Assembly: GCF_011078175.1 (NCBI RefSeq) | Contig: NZ_JAALCJ010000002.1 | Coordinates: 496,001-560,000, forward strand | Reading direction: 5' to 3' | Length of the DNA stretch: 64,000 nucleotides | From: Enterobacter cloacae | GTDB taxonomy: Bacteria > Pseudomonadota > Gammaproteobacteria > Enterobacterales > Enterobacteriaceae | Part shown: piece by piece, positions 55,290-64,000 of the stretch | Layout of the letters: each line of letters opens with the position of its first letter | How positions within the stretch are numbered: the stretch's first letter is position 1 | Made by a program: the position numbers and the translations under genes | Notes under the pieces: generated by a model | What the model saw: only the letters and a program-made list of their open reading frames with translations | Told to the model about the DNA's origin: nothing | The model's database searches: none

Positions 55290-56354
55290 AGCTTTATAAA
55301 GGGCCACGTCTGCCGCCTTTAGCCATTCACGATAGTGGGTGAACTGCGCGCCCCACGCGGCAACCCCAACGCTGATACATAACCTCGCCATTGGTGCCCC
55401 GTGTAGCGGCATGTTGACCAGCCGTTCGTGGACGCGCGACATCGCAGCAATCGCGCTGTCGGCAGGCGTACCGGACATAATCACCGCAAACTCATCCCCG
55501 CCAAAGCGGCCAATATAATCGCCTGAGCGCAGAGTCAGCTGAAGCTGGCGCGTAATGGCAACAATCGCTTCATCCCCCACGTCATGCCCCCAGGTGTCGT
55601 TGATCGTCTTGAAGTGATCGATATCAATGAGCAGTATCGTCGCCTGTCGATGGCTGCGACGGCAGGCCTCAAATTCGTTACGCAGTAGCGTTTCCCAGTG
55701 ACGGCGATTGAACACGCCGGTCATTCCGTCGCGGGTACTCATGATCTCAAGCCGACGCTTATGCTCTGCCAGCCGGATCGCCGTGCGGTGGCTGAGCCAG
55801 GCAAACAGCATGGGGTAGACCACCAGCACGGGGAGCGTCAGCCACAACGCCAGCGGTTCAGAGGTCAATAGAACAGGAGTACCCGTGGATTGCACGGTGA
55901 GCAGGGCAGACAGAGCAAGCAGCGCGAGCCCTGTCAGAAATAACCGGCATCCCCCCGATCCCATCATATTCATGCCGATCATCACGATCAGCGCCGCCGT
56001 TGGCAGCGCACTAAACCCTATTAGCCCCATCCAGACACCGGCAATAATGGCATCGATTTTCAGATTAACGGTTTCACTGCTGTGGGGGTCAGCGGAACGA
56101 ATAGCCAGCTGCCAGGCCAGATGCGGCCAGACAAAGACCCAGCCCACCAGCAACAACCACCAGACGCCGGAAAGAAACTGGCTCACCAGAACGCTGGCAA
56201 GCGGAATAAATAGCGCCGCCAGACCAACGATGCGTGCCAGCCGTATCCGCCGGGCAAATCGCCGACCGGAACGGTATGAATCATCCTGAGAAAGCTGCTG
56301 GTGCCAGGCTTCCCGAATGTTCTCGTGAATGTCATAAAACTCATCATTCATCAT
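55251..56354 (-). CDS. dgcC: Diguanylate cyclase DgcC (AdrA type)
   Basis: A membrane-bound GGDEF enzyme making cyclic di-GMP, the activator of cellulose synthesis under CsgD control in E. coli. The N-terminal half has a MASE2-like set of helices (about residues 40-170); the C-terminal GGDEF domain has DGMTGVFNRRHWE, IDIDHFKTINDTWGHDVGD and RFGGDEFAV, so the active site is intact. An intact start is uncertain: the codon corresponding to the E. coli Met is ATA here, so I use ATG at 56354 (MMNDEFYDIHEN, 367 residues). No clear ribosome binding site; an inverted repeat lies directly upstream. Confidence 0.88.
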   Translation of the reverse strand: MMNDEFYDIHENIREAWHQQLSQDDSYRSGRRFARRIRLARIVGLAALFIPLASVLVSQFLSGVWWLLLVGWVFVWPHLAWQLAIRSADPHSSETVNLKIDAIIAGVWMGLIGFSALPTAALIVMIGMNMMGSGGCRLFLTGLALLALSALLTVQSTGTPVLLTSEPLALWLTLPVLVVYPMLFAWLSHRTAIRLAEHKRRLEIMSTRDGMTGVFNRRHWETLLRNEFEACRRSHRQATILLIDIDHFKTINDTWGHDVGDEAIVAITRQLQLTLRSGDYIGRFGGDEFAVIMSGTPADSAIAAMSRVHERLVNMPLHGAPMARLCISVGVAAWGAQFTHYREWLKAADVALYKAKNAGRGRTEVAA

Positions 56355-56355
56355 T

Positions 56356-56386
56356 TTTGGGAATATTCTGAATATATTTTCCCAAA
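56356..56386 (-). promoter_or_regulatory. Inverted repeat directly upstream of the dgcC start
   Basis: Arms TTTGGGAATATT (56356-56367) and AATATATTTTCCCAAA (56371-56386) pair over 12 bases with a 4-base bulge. It begins 2 bases before the proposed dgcC start, so an mRNA hairpin would cover the ribosome-entry region. Confidence 0.5.
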
Positions 56387-56424
56387 TTATAGAGAGGGGG
56401 TTAGCGGGGAAAGTATGAAATTTT

Positions 56425-56450
56425 GGGTGAGTCACAGCCGTGACTCACCC
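56425..56450. terminator. Perfect inverted repeat between psiF and dgcC
   Basis: 11-bp arms GGGTGAGTCAC / GTGACTCACCC around AGCC, 8 bases after the psiF stop. The minus-strand tail is AAAATTTC, only weakly U-rich, so termination may be partial. It could also be a protein-binding dyad. Confidence 0.6.
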
Positions 56451-56457
56451 GTTAGCA

Positions 56458-56778
56458 CTACGCCTGTTTCTTCAGGCACGCGCTCATGAACTTGCTGCGA
56501 TCGTCCCCTTTCAGCATCTGCTGTGTCGCCTGGGCGTTGCACTCGCGCATTTTTTGCTGCTGCGGAGTCAGGCTTTTTTCACCCGGTTTGGTCGCACCAT
56601 TTTTAAGGCAGTCGCTCATGTACGTTTTACGAGCATCCCCTTTCAGACTTTGCGATGTCGCCTGTTGATTGCAGGTCGTCATACGCTGCTGCTGGGGCGT
56701 TAATGTTTTCTCTTCCGCGTGTGCCGAGGCGATCAGACACAGGCCAGAGAGCAGGGTGACCAGTATTGTTGTTTTCAT
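56458..56778 (-). CDS. psiF: Phosphate-starvation-inducible protein PsiF
   Basis: A 106-residue exported protein with a signal peptide ending AHA before EEKTL. The mature protein is an internal duplication: two repeats of about 38 residues, LTPQQQRMTTCNQQAT...GDARKTYMSDCLKN and LTPQQQKMRECNAQAT...GDDRSKFMSACLKK, each with two cysteines. Biochemical role unknown. In K-12 it follows phoA; here phoA is absent and the gene has its own leader, without a Pho box that I could identify. An ATGTG-N6-CACAT dyad lies at 56792-56807, just upstream of the AAGGATG site. Confidence 0.94.
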   Translation of the reverse strand: MKTTILVTLLSGLCLIASAHAEEKTLTPQQQRMTTCNQQATSQSLKGDARKTYMSDCLKNGATKPGEKSLTPQQQKMRECNAQATQQMLKGDDRSKFMSACLKKQA

Positions 56779-57070
56779 TGCACCATCCTTTATGTGAAGT
56801 TCCACATTAAGTCTGGTTCGTTACGGAAAAAAAACCACCCTGCGCACCGGATTTTCGCCGGGCTCTCCTGTTATTTCAGTCCCGTCGCGGCACAATGGTC
56901 ATTAACCGGCTTCGCCCGGGGAGGCGATAATTAATAACGGAGATTATGCGGTGAAAAATGTGCCCTGTCTCAATTTAATTCCCCCTGCATAAATGTGTAA
57001 AAATAAAAACAGAGCGACGCCAGGCATCCTGCATGACAATTCAGTAACATGTCATTTCACTTCAGGCAGG
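56779..57070. other. psiF-iraP intergenic region, phoA absent
   Basis: A 292-base gap. It includes the psiF leader and the iraP 3' end region with a possible terminator (57000-57088). No trace of phoA could be recognised. Confidence 0.5.
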
Positions 57071-57088
57071 TTAGCTGCGAGGATGCCT
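57000..57088 (-). terminator. Possible iraP terminator
   Basis: On the minus strand GGCATCC inside the last codons pairs with GGATGCC (57023-57029), with an internal ATGACA / TGTCAT hairpin, followed by a U-rich stretch CTCTGTTTTTATTTTT. The long loop makes this less certain than the others. Confidence 0.35.
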
Positions 57089-57331
57089 TAAAAGCTTCTT
57101 TACGTATTGCTGAAGCAGCTCCGCATCTTCCGCAGGCACCTGTGAATCAGGACGCGCTTTTTCCAGCGCGCCTTCAACGTTGTCGATCAATGCCTCCTGT
57201 TCCGGTTTTGCCATCTGTCGCAGCAGGGCCGTCACAACGATTTCCAGCGCCTCGACCTGGGCAACCAGCTCTTTTGACTCTTCTTCCTTTTGGGCAAGCT
57301 TAACCAACAACTCAGCAATGAGATTTTTCAT
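57071..57331 (-). CDS. iraP: Anti-adaptor protein IraP
   Basis: An 86-residue protein that binds RssB and so stabilises the sigma factor RpoS, mainly under phosphate starvation. The N-terminal coiled coil [20 protein letters not shown] and the C-terminal [15 protein letters not shown] match the family at equal length. It lies with psiF and phoBR in the same neighbourhood, linking phosphate starvation to the general stress response. Confidence 0.95.
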   Translation of the reverse strand: MKNLIAELLVKLAQKEEESKELVAQVEALEIVVTALLRQMAKPEQEALIDNVEGALEKARPDSQVPAEDAELLQQYVKKLLRHPRS

Positions 57332-57539
57332 GGTGCTATTTCCTTATGTGATTTCCCCTGAAATTAACACCCTCACTGAATAATGAAAAGCATGGATTGG
57401 CTTTATCTTATGCAAAAGTGACATCGCTGCCAAAAAAGATATTTAAAAGCGAAAGCGAAACGTTTTTCTAAAAGAAAGGCGCCGCATTTCGTTATATAAA
57501 AATGCGGCGTTCATAAGAATAAATAATATATTATCGCGT

Positions 57540-58772
57540 TTATCGTGCCGACTTTGACTCAGCGATTCGCCTGCGACGGCGCAAGGCAAACGCCAGTTGA
57601 ATAATATTCAGAAGTACCACCACCGCCGTCGCAGCAAATACCCAGCGGAATCCCGCCATCGCCGAGACAGAGGCGCCAATAAGCGGGCCCGCTACATTGC
57701 CTAAATACATGAAGGACTGGTTGTAGCCAAAAATTCGGCCGGTTACCTGGTCACTGGAATATTTCACCAGCAGCGTCTGTACAGCGGGTAGCATAGCGCC
57801 ATCCGCGAAGCCAAGCAGGAAGCGCAGGATACCGAGCTGAAGCGGTGTGGTGACGAACGACATGGCAAAAAAGAGGATCACTGCAATGATGAGCGTTGCC
57901 ATCAGAATACGTGCCGTACCGATCCTGTCGCCCAACTTCCCCAGACGCGGTGCGGACATGAGCGCCGACACGCCGGGTACAGCGGCAATCATCCCGCTCA
58001 GAAACGCAATATTGCTGCTGTCCGGCGCCATCGACTTGATAAACAGCGCCAGAATCGGCCCCACCGAGCCGTTGCAGAGCTGAATAACCATCGTCGTTAC
58101 AAAGAGGCTAATCATCAGGCCCGGATAAGGCAGCGAGGCGAAAACCGCCTTTCCGCTCAGGCGTTCGGATTTGCTGACAACCGGCCGTCCGCCCTCTTTG
58201 ATCAGAAAAAGGGTAACCAGGAAGCTGATCGTCAGCAGGATGGCGGTAATGATAAAGACCGCACGCAGCCCGACATGGTCAGCCAGGAAGCCGCCGAGCA
58301 GCGGGCCGCCAATCACCCCGCTGATCTGTGCCGTGGAAAGCGTGCTGAGCGCCCAGCCGCTCCGCTCGCGCGGTACCTGCGAGGCCACCAGCGCCATGGC
58401 GTTCGGAATGTACCCGGAGGTCAGCCCCATAATCGCACGCAGAAGAAACAGCTGCCAGACGTTGGTGGCGAAGGCCTGGAGCAAAATGGCTATCGCCATC
58501 CCCAGCGAGGCGCGTAGCAGCATCAGCTTGCGCCCCTTACGGTCCGCCAGGCTTCCCCACATCGGTGACACTATGGCAGAGACCAGAAACGTCACGCTGA
58601 ACGTCAGGCCGGACCACATGGAGAGCGCTTCATGGGAAGTGACCCCCAGCTGCGACACGTACAGCGGCAGGAAGGGCAATATCTGGCTGATAGCCAGTCC
58701 GGTGAAGAAACAGCCGAACCAGACTGAAATGAGGTTAACTTTCCAGGATTCCATAACAGAAATAGTCTTCAT
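57540..58772 (-). CDS. MdtG-like MFS drug efflux transporter
   Basis: A 410-residue, 12-helix drug:H+ antiporter-1 transporter. Motif A is [15 protein letters not shown], and motif C-like [17 protein letters not shown] lies in helix 5. It resembles E. coli MdtG along its whole length (for example [22 protein letters not shown]) but is divergent enough to be a paralogue. Absent from this K-12 location. Start uncertain: ATG at 58772 or 58754; a perfect palindrome GGCGAATTCGCC lies just upstream (58778-58789). Confidence 0.85.
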   Translation of the reverse strand: MKTISVMESWKVNLISVWFGCFFTGLAISQILPFLPLYVSQLGVTSHEALSMWSGLTFSVTFLVSAIVSPMWGSLADRKGRKLMLLRASLGMAIAILLQAFATNVWQLFLLRAIMGLTSGYIPNAMALVASQVPRERSGWALSTLSTAQISGVIGGPLLGGFLADHVGLRAVFIITAILLTISFLVTLFLIKEGGRPVVSKSERLSGKAVFASLPYPGLMISLFVTTMVIQLCNGSVGPILALFIKSMAPDSSNIAFLSGMIAAVPGVSALMSAPRLGKLGDRIGTARILMATLIIAVILFFAMSFVTTPLQLGILRFLLGFADGAMLPAVQTLLVKYSSDQVTGRIFGYNQSFMYLGNVAGPLIGASVSAMAGFRWVFAATAVVVLLNIIQLAFALRRRRRIAESKSAR

Positions 58773-58777
58773 TTTTA

Positions 58778-58789
58778 GGCGAATTCGCC
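58778..58789. promoter_or_regulatory. 12-bp palindrome upstream of the MdtG-like gene
   Basis: GGCGAATTCGCC is self-complementary and ends 5 bases before the start codon, in the place of the ribosome binding site. Could be an operator or an mRNA hairpin. Confidence 0.3.
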
Positions 58790-58923
58790 GACAGATTAGC
58801 AAGTTACGCGCGATGGCATAGCGCCAGAGATGCGACCTTGCAGACTTTGGCGTTTTATCTTCCCAGTCATCATATTTGTGAAATAAGTCACAATTTATCC
58901 ACTTATCGGTGGAAGATTATGCT

Positions 58924-59607
58924 TCATCGACATAACCCGTATCCGCGCATCCCCAAATGGAAATGGTTGGCATGGGCGGCATTATAGTTCGGCCCCAGAC
59001 CATTGCCGTAATAGCCGCAGCTTGCCGACAGCAGCGCCTGTAGCCAGGGCTGCGTCTTTTCCGCTTTCCAGCCATTGAGGATGGTAACGCGCTGTCCGTT
59101 TGCCAGCCGGAAGGCGCTGATGTCCAACGCATCCGCCGTGGCATGTTCACTGCGCCGCGCATCCGGGCGGCTATAGATATTGCGGCAGGCAAAGCTGCCC
59201 AGATGTTCAATGCGCGTTAGCTCGCTTCCCGTCCAGGTTTTAGTGAGCGGTCGAGCCTGCTGACTGACAAACAGCGCCGAACTTAACGCCAGCGGGCAAC
59301 TGGCAAGAAAGCTGCCGTTCAGGCTGACGGGGCCAAAATCACGCACGCGCACCACGTTTTTCAGCGGACACTCCCCGGCGCTGTCTGCAACAGCCTGGGT
59401 ACGGATAAGCTGGCGTTGATTCGCCTGGGCTAACAGATTTTCGCACGCCTGCGGCGTTAAGCGCCGAAGTTTAAACTGGGTTATTTTTCCGGGCGGATCG
59501 TCAAGCGTAAGCGGCACGAAAGGGTTGTAATGCGGCGGCAACCAGCGGTAGCCCACCGCGGCGATCCCGACAATAACGATAAGAATAAGCAGACCTTTTC
59601 CTCTCAC
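58924..59607 (-). CDS. Extensin-like C-terminal domain protein
   Basis: A 227-residue protein with one N-terminal helix (about residues 5-20) and an Extensin-like_C domain. Metal-ligand candidates typical of the related D-Ala-D-Ala peptidase (M15) fold are visible: [14 protein letters not shown] (His and Asp) and HANHFHLG (His). Cysteines (CENLL, AGECPL, FLASCPL, FACRN, SASCGYY, YGLC) could form disulfides, fitting a periplasmic location. Possible peptidoglycan-related role, next to ddlA; not proven. Not at this location in K-12. Confidence 0.82.
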   Translation of the reverse strand: MRGKGLLILIVIVGIAAVGYRWLPPHYNPFVPLTLDDPPGKITQFKLRRLTPQACENLLAQANQRQLIRTQAVADSAGECPLKNVVRVRDFGPVSLNGSFLASCPLALSSALFVSQQARPLTKTWTGSELTRIEHLGSFACRNIYSRPDARRSEHATADALDISAFRLANGQRVTILNGWKAEKTQPWLQALLSASCGYYGNGLGPNYNAAHANHFHLGMRGYGLCR

Positions 59608-59711
59608 GCGCCCCCCTTCAACATCCCTTAAAACATTATGGCAGAAGGCCGCGAAACCCGCCGGGCATCGTGGTATGTTATTGGCTTTTCGTCAGACTGG
59701 AAGAGAGTGAG

Positions 59712-60809
59712 ATGGCAAAGCAGCGCGTAGGTATTGTCTTTGGGGGAAAATCGGCAGAGCACGAGGTGTCATTGCAGTCGGCTAAAAATATCGTTGATGC
59801 GATTGATAAAAGCCGTTTTGACGTGGTGCTGCTGGGCATTGATAAACAGGGCCAGTGGCATGTTAACGATGCCAGCCAGTATCTGCTACATGCTGACGAT
59901 CCGGCGCACATCGCCCTTAATCCTTCTGATATCAGCGTCGCAACGGTTCCAGGCGTAGTACAGGGACAGCTTATCGATGCCGGGAACGCGCAGGCGCTGG
60001 CACAGATTGACGTGGTATTCCCCATCGTTCACGGCACGCTGGGCGAAGATGGCTCCCTGCAAGGTATGTTGCGAATGGCGAACCTGCCGTTTGTCGGCTC
60101 CGATGTGCTGGGCTCTGCGGCCTGCATGGATAAAGACGTCACTAAACGTTTACTGCGCGACGCCGGTCTGAATATTGCGCCGTTCGTAACGCTCACTCGC
60201 GCCAACCGTGATAAACACAGCTTTGCGCAAATCCAGGCGCAACTCGGCCTGCCGCTGTTCGTGAAACCGGCGAATCAGGGCTCGTCCGTTGGCGTCAGTA
60301 AAGTCACCAGCGAAGCGCAGTTTAACGATGCCGTTCGTCTGGCCTTCGAGTTTGACCATAAGGTAGTGGTTGAACAGGGAATTAAGGGACGTGAAATTGA
60401 GTGCGCTGTTCTGGGCAACGAATTCCCTCAGGCGAGTACCTGCGGGGAAGTCGTGCTGAACAGTGACTTCTATTCCTACGACACCAAATATATTGACGAC
60501 AAAGGTGCCCAGGTTGTCGTGCCCGCCGCGCTCGATCCGGACGTTAACGACAAGATCCGTACGATCGCCGTTGAAGCCTATCAGACGCTGGGATGCAGTG
60601 GGATGGCGCGCGTCGACGTGTTTCTGACGCCGGATAACGAGGTGGTGATTAACGAAATCAACACCCTGCCGGGCTTTACCAATATCAGCATGTACCCGAA
60701 ACTGTGGCAGGCCAGCGGGATAAGCTATCAGGAACTGATCACCCGCCTGATCGAACTGGCGCTGGAGCGTCACGCCGCTGACAGCGCCCTGAAAAGTTCC
60801 GTTAACTAA
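59712..60809 (+). CDS. ddlA: D-alanine--D-alanine ligase A
   Basis: A 365-residue ATP-grasp enzyme forming the D-Ala-D-Ala dipeptide of peptidoglycan. Family motifs are [46 protein letters not shown], and [16 protein letters not shown]. The start [14 protein letters not shown] at 59712 follows a GAGTGAG site; a 14-codon upstream extension is not used. Convergent with yaiZ, 3 bases apart. Confidence 0.97.
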   Translation: MAKQRVGIVFGGKSAEHEVSLQSAKNIVDAIDKSRFDVVLLGIDKQGQWHVNDASQYLLHADDPAHIALNPSDISVATVPGVVQGQLIDAGNAQALAQIDVVFPIVHGTLGEDGSLQGMLRMANLPFVGSDVLGSAACMDKDVTKRLLRDAGLNIAPFVTLTRANRDKHSFAQIQAQLGLPLFVKPANQGSSVGVSKVTSEAQFNDAVRLAFEFDHKVVVEQGIKGREIECAVLGNEFPQASTCGEVVLNSDFYSYDTKYIDDKGAQVVVPAALDPDVNDKIRTIAVEAYQTLGCSGMARVDVFLTPDNEVVINEINTLPGFTNISMYPKLWQASGISYQELITRLIELALERHAADSALKSSVN

Positions 60810-60812
60810 CGG

Positions 60813-61034
60813 CTAGTCGGCTTTCTCTGCCGCCGTCGTCTCATCGGGACGGCGGCGGATAATGAATCCCGCCAGCCAGAAACTAATGACCCAGGTCACC
60901 AGCCCAACCGCATAGGTTTGCCAGCCTTTCGCTTCAAATCCCAGCAGCCCGACAACACCGTTGAGAATAAAGATCAGCCCGATCGCAAAGGCATAGTAAT
61001 GCCAGTCACGGCGTAGTTTGGAAGTGAGCTTCAT
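60813..61034 (-). CDS. yaiZ: DUF2754 membrane protein YaiZ
   Basis: A 73-residue inner-membrane protein with two helices (about residues 13-33 and 39-59), recognised by WHYYAFAIGLIFILNGVVGL and FEAKGWQTYAVGLVTWVISF. Function unknown. Stops 3 bases from the ddlA stop with no terminator between. Confidence 0.94.
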   Translation of the reverse strand: MKLTSKLRRDWHYYAFAIGLIFILNGVVGLLGFEAKGWQTYAVGLVTWVISFWLAGFIIRRRPDETTAAEKAD

Positions 61035-61281
61035 GACAACTCCGGCAGAAAAAAAACTATCCTCTCACAGTTTGAAGAAGGCGTCTGTGGCGAATACGTA
61101 AATTCTGAAAAGCAGCGCAGTTTCACTTATGTTATCAATTTGTGACTTGATGCAGAAATCGACAATCCAGGAGAAATCCTGAGCCGAATTTCCCACGATT
61201 CTGATATTGACAAATGCTATGACCTGTCACACTCACCCTGTACGACGCGTAATAAACAGAGTGTTATTTTCGGGAGGTCTT
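61035..61281. other. yaiZ-yaiY divergent intergenic region
   Basis: A 247-base control region between divergent genes. A strong GGGAGGT site precedes yaiY. No further gene or RNA was recognised. Confidence 0.4.
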
Positions 61282-61584
61282 ATGGCAGACTTTACATTGT
61301 CGAAACCGATTTTTGGCGGAAAACAACCAAAAACCTCCACGGCGGGGAATATTGCCTATGCCCTGTTTGTTCTGTTTTGTTTCTGGGCAGGTACCCAACT
61401 CCTGAACATGCTGGTGCATGCCCCTGGCGTATATGAGCATCTCATGCAGGTTCAGGATACTGGCCGCCCGCGTGTTGAAATCGGCTTAGGCGTGAGCACC
61501 GTATTCGGACTTATTCCCTTCCTCGCGGGCAGCATGGTTTTGGGTGTGATCGCCCTTGTCCTGCGCTGGCGCCATCGCCACTGA
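61282..61584 (+). CDS. yaiY: DUF2755 membrane protein YaiY
   Basis: A 100-residue protein with two helices ([19 protein letters not shown] and [20 protein letters not shown]). I use the ATG at 61282 ([14 protein letters not shown]) with GGGAGGT upstream; a 25-codon extension is possible but not family-like. In Salmonella-type relatives the family is CRP-linked; role unknown. It ends on the base before the yaiW stop, so the two genes abut tail to tail. Confidence 0.92.
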   Translation: MADFTLSKPIFGGKQPKTSTAGNIAYALFVLFCFWAGTQLLNMLVHAPGVYEHLMQVQDTGRPRVEIGLGVSTVFGLIPFLAGSMVLGVIALVLRWRHRH

Positions 61585-62682
61585 TTACAGCCCCATACAG
61601 CGAGCCCGACGATCGTCCACGCGTTTCGCGAACCAGGCGGTCGTCAGGTTACGCGTGATCTTCGGGCTTTCCAGCTGAATGCCCGGCTGAATGGCTCGTG
61701 GTAATGCCTTTCCACTTTTCTTCTCGGCGAGCGCAAAGACCTGTTTATACAAATCCGTTTTCTCAAACGACAGGCTATCGCCCTTCTCCAGTTGACGACG
61801 AATGTCGCTGTTGCTCATCTCCAGCTTCGTCGAGAGTTTACGCACCGCACGTTCCGTGGTCCCGGCCTCACTGCTGCCGTAGGCAATGAGATCGCCGTCG
61901 AGGGCCAGCTTCACACCGGTGGCGCGACTTACCGCATTCTGGAAGGCCGCATTTCGGCTGGCGTACCAGCCCGCGTTGAAGTCCGCAAAGCGATACAGCG
62001 GTTTATCGTAGTTGGCTGGGTAGTTCAGCAGATGATACGTGCCAAACCACAGTCCCCCGCGCAGGGAGAAGACTTCCTGACGCACCGTACCGTCGATTTC
62101 CCACGGATAACCGTCGGTATGTTTTTCCGCGAAGGCGATACTGACCTGCATCGGGCCGCCGGTATGCACCGGATTCAGCGAGCCAAACAACTTCTGCCCC
62201 ATCGGCACCATATTGATGAAATCATCGAAAATGGCGCTGAGCTGTTTCTCGGTTTTCACCGTATCCAGTCTTTCGCTGTAGCTTTTACCGTTTGGCGAGG
62301 TGATTTTAAGGGCGGTATGCACCAGGAAAACCGGGATATGCATCGACTCGGCCCGGCGATCAATCTCCTTCCAGGCGATTTTGTTCAGGCCAGGCACCAC
62401 AGGATCGGATTGATACATCGATTCCTGCTGCGCCACCGCCAGCACTGAGCAGATGTTTTCCTCGGTGGGCGCGATCTTCTGGCTTTTGAAGGTCGTTGCC
62501 AGCGCATCAGCCCACGCACTGCGATCCTTCACGCTGGCGGGCATTTTTTGCCGCACCACGCTCGCCACATCTACGGGTTTCTCACCTTCTTTGAGCGGGG
62601 CGGCCCCTTTTTCGGCACAGCCCGCCAGCACGAAGGCGGCGAGTAACGTCAGCGGTAATGCGCGTGGTACGGCAAATGGCAT
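61585..62682 (-). CDS. yaiW: DUF1615 lipoprotein YaiW
   Basis: A 365-residue surface-exposed outer-membrane lipoprotein with lipobox LAGC (Cys22). It is cotranscribed with sbmA and in E. coli contributes to uptake of proline-rich peptides. DUF1615 landmarks are LAVAQQESMYQSDP, GTVRQEVFSLRGGLWFGTYHLLNYP and RFADFNAGWYASRNAAFQ. It lies 12 bases downstream of sbmA. Confidence 0.95.
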   Translation of the reverse strand: MPFAVPRALPLTLLAAFVLAGCAEKGAAPLKEGEKPVDVASVVRQKMPASVKDRSAWADALATTFKSQKIAPTEENICSVLAVAQQESMYQSDPVVPGLNKIAWKEIDRRAESMHIPVFLVHTALKITSPNGKSYSERLDTVKTEKQLSAIFDDFINMVPMGQKLFGSLNPVHTGGPMQVSIAFAEKHTDGYPWEIDGTVRQEVFSLRGGLWFGTYHLLNYPANYDKPLYRFADFNAGWYASRNAAFQNAVSRATGVKLALDGDLIAYGSSEAGTTERAVRKLSTKLEMSNSDIRRQLEKGDSLSFEKTDLYKQVFALAEKKSGKALPRAIQPGIQLESPKITRNLTTAWFAKRVDDRRARCMGL

Positions 62683-62694
62683 AGCAATTCCTTT

Positions 62695-63915
62695 TTAACC
62701 TAATGTATGGGTGACTTCCTGCAAGTCTTTATCGTCCAGTTCACGCTCGAAACTGCGTAAACGTTTGTAGATGGACATCAGCTCCACCAGCGTAGTCCAG
62801 GAGCTAATCAGGTACTGGAACGAACCGCGAACCTGACCAAAGACGTTGGTGATCTGAGTCATCAGACCGAGCGTAATCGTACCCGCAACGATGGACGGGA
62901 ACAGCAGGAACAACCCGAAAACGTTATCAACCTGAAGATAAAGAATGCGCGCAATATTGAAATACATGTAATGGAAATAGAGGCGGAAATAGTTACGACG
63001 TACGGCGCCAAACAGCTCACGTACGGTAGGCGGTGATGCGCGGTTGGCATCATCTTCGCCATACACCAGCTCTTTACGGTAGGCCGCTTCCACGCGCTGG
63101 TTTTTAAACTCCAGCCCCGGCAGCTTGATCCCCACGACCGCCAGCAGCCCCGTTCCCATCAGCGACCAGACAATCGCAGCAATTACCAGGCCGTATGGCA
63201 GATGGCCGACAATCGGCAGCTCCGGAACGTGCGACGAGAGCGTCACCAGCACCGGCAGGAAGGCGATCAGCGTCATGATGGCATTAATAAAGCTCACGCC
63301 CATATCTTCAAGCGTAGAGGCAAAACGCATGGTGTCTTCCTGCACACGCTGTGCGGCACCTTCGATATGACGCAGGTGCTGCCAGTGCGCCATATAGTGT
63401 TCGTTCATCGCGGTACGCCAGCGGAAGACGTAGTGGCTGACGAAAAAGTTATTCATTACGCCGATCACTACGGCGATCAGGGCTATGCCGAGGAAGATCC
63501 CCACCTCATGGTAGAACTGGTTGATGGTCACTTTATGCGGCGAACTCAGCGCCGTCTGGATCAGATCGTAGAACGGCGCATACCATGCGTTGACCGCTAC
63601 GCCCACTTCCACCAGGAACCAGGTGACAAAGATGATTAACGACGTGCCGAGAATCGACCAGTATTGCCAGCGGTGAGGGGAATAGACGAACCAGAACATG
63701 GCGAAGAGCCCTACGCAGAGCACGTAGTAAGCGTAGAAAAGCAGATAGCTCATGGACCAGAAGCGCGCTGCGCTAATGGGAATGTCACCCGTCGCCCCCG
63801 TAATACGGGTCAGCCACGCGCCGCCACCTGCCTGCCAGAAAATGACAGCCAGCAGCGCCCAAATAAATGCCGACAGGAAAAAGGGCCCCGGCTTTGGGAA
63901 AAAAGACTTAAACAT
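62695..63915 (-). CDS. sbmA: Peptide antibiotic transporter SbmA
   Basis: A 406-residue inner-membrane protein of the SbmA/BacA family that imports microcins B17 and J25, bleomycin and proline-rich antimicrobial peptides using the proton gradient. About eight helices; landmarks are [33 protein letters not shown], and [19 protein letters not shown]. Complete, with its start 85 bases from the window edge. Forms an operon with yaiW. Confidence 0.97.
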   Translation of the reverse strand: MFKSFFPKPGPFFLSAFIWALLAVIFWQAGGGAWLTRITGATGDIPISAARFWSMSYLLFYAYYVLCVGLFAMFWFVYSPHRWQYWSILGTSLIIFVTWFLVEVGVAVNAWYAPFYDLIQTALSSPHKVTINQFYHEVGIFLGIALIAVVIGVMNNFFVSHYVFRWRTAMNEHYMAHWQHLRHIEGAAQRVQEDTMRFASTLEDMGVSFINAIMTLIAFLPVLVTLSSHVPELPIVGHLPYGLVIAAIVWSLMGTGLLAVVGIKLPGLEFKNQRVEAAYRKELVYGEDDANRASPPTVRELFGAVRRNYFRLYFHYMYFNIARILYLQVDNVFGLFLLFPSIVAGTITLGLMTQITNVFGQVRGSFQYLISSWTTLVELMSIYKRLRSFERELDDKDLQEVTHTLG

Positions 63916-64000
63916 TGTGCTTCCTTCTTGTTGTTATGGCTGTTGCTGTGTTCAACATATCGCCACACGAAACCATGCCTGTGCCAGCCTACCGGTTCAG

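Overview
The window is chromosomal DNA from a member of the Enterobacteriaceae, most likely Enterobacter or a close relative (inference). Almost every protein is a near full-length match to a known Escherichia coli K-12 product. Gene order follows the K-12 segment from tig to sbmA in reverse orientation. Differences from K-12 argue against Escherichia: phoA, araJ, pgpA and yajD are absent from their K-12 positions; a TsaA-type peroxiredoxin, a DUF3999/DUF2339 pair, a VOC/WYL-regulator pair, an MdtG-like transporter and an extensin-like protein are inserted; and CCCTCTCCC-rich repeats lie between genes. No rRNA, tRNA, CRISPR array or prophage was seen.

Layout. 1-3425: 5' end of tig, bolA, the lipoprotein yajG and the muropeptide permease ampG. 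3426-8731: cyoABCDE (cytochrome bo3 oxidase and heme O synthase) with its promoter and terminator. 8838-11874: yajR, a decayed IS150-type insertion sequence, and an orphan DUF1120 secreted protein in AT-rich DNA. 11883-19777: yajQ, panE, yajL, thiI, xseB-ispA-dxs (isoprenoid precursors) and yajO. 19784-23473: a REP pair where pgpA would be expected, then thiL, nusB, ribH, ribD and nrdR (thiamine, riboflavin, transcription control). 23626-26616: yajI, the nucleoside channel tsx, and a WYL regulator with a VOC protein and a striking palindrome. 26639-32102: secF, secD, yajC, tgt and queA (Sec translocation, queuosine). 32195-39451: acpH, tsaA, DUF3999, DUF2339 and malZ.

39452-45087: a repeat-filled gap, then proY, brnQ, phoR and phoB, with a Pho box in front of phoB. 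45275-51978: sbcDC, mak, rdgC and ppnP. 52050-56778: aroM, yaiA, aroL, yaiI, proC, dgcC and psiF. 57071-63915: iraP, the MdtG-like transporter, the extensin-like protein, ddlA, yaiZ, yaiY, yaiW and sbmA.

Functional themes are respiration (cyo), phosphate starvation (phoBR, psiF and iraP, without phoA), cell-wall turnover and synthesis (ampG, ddlA, extensin-like protein), DNA repair (sbcCD, rdgC, xseB), and cofactor or tRNA modification. The main candidates for new biology are non-coding: a composite repeat-plus-terminator module found at three convergent gene junctions, a perfect operator-like palindrome in front of the VOC/WYL pair, and dyads overlapping the start regions of yajO and dgcC. 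I did not find an obvious new multi-gene system. Gene names rest on recalled family sequences and motifs, not on database searches.
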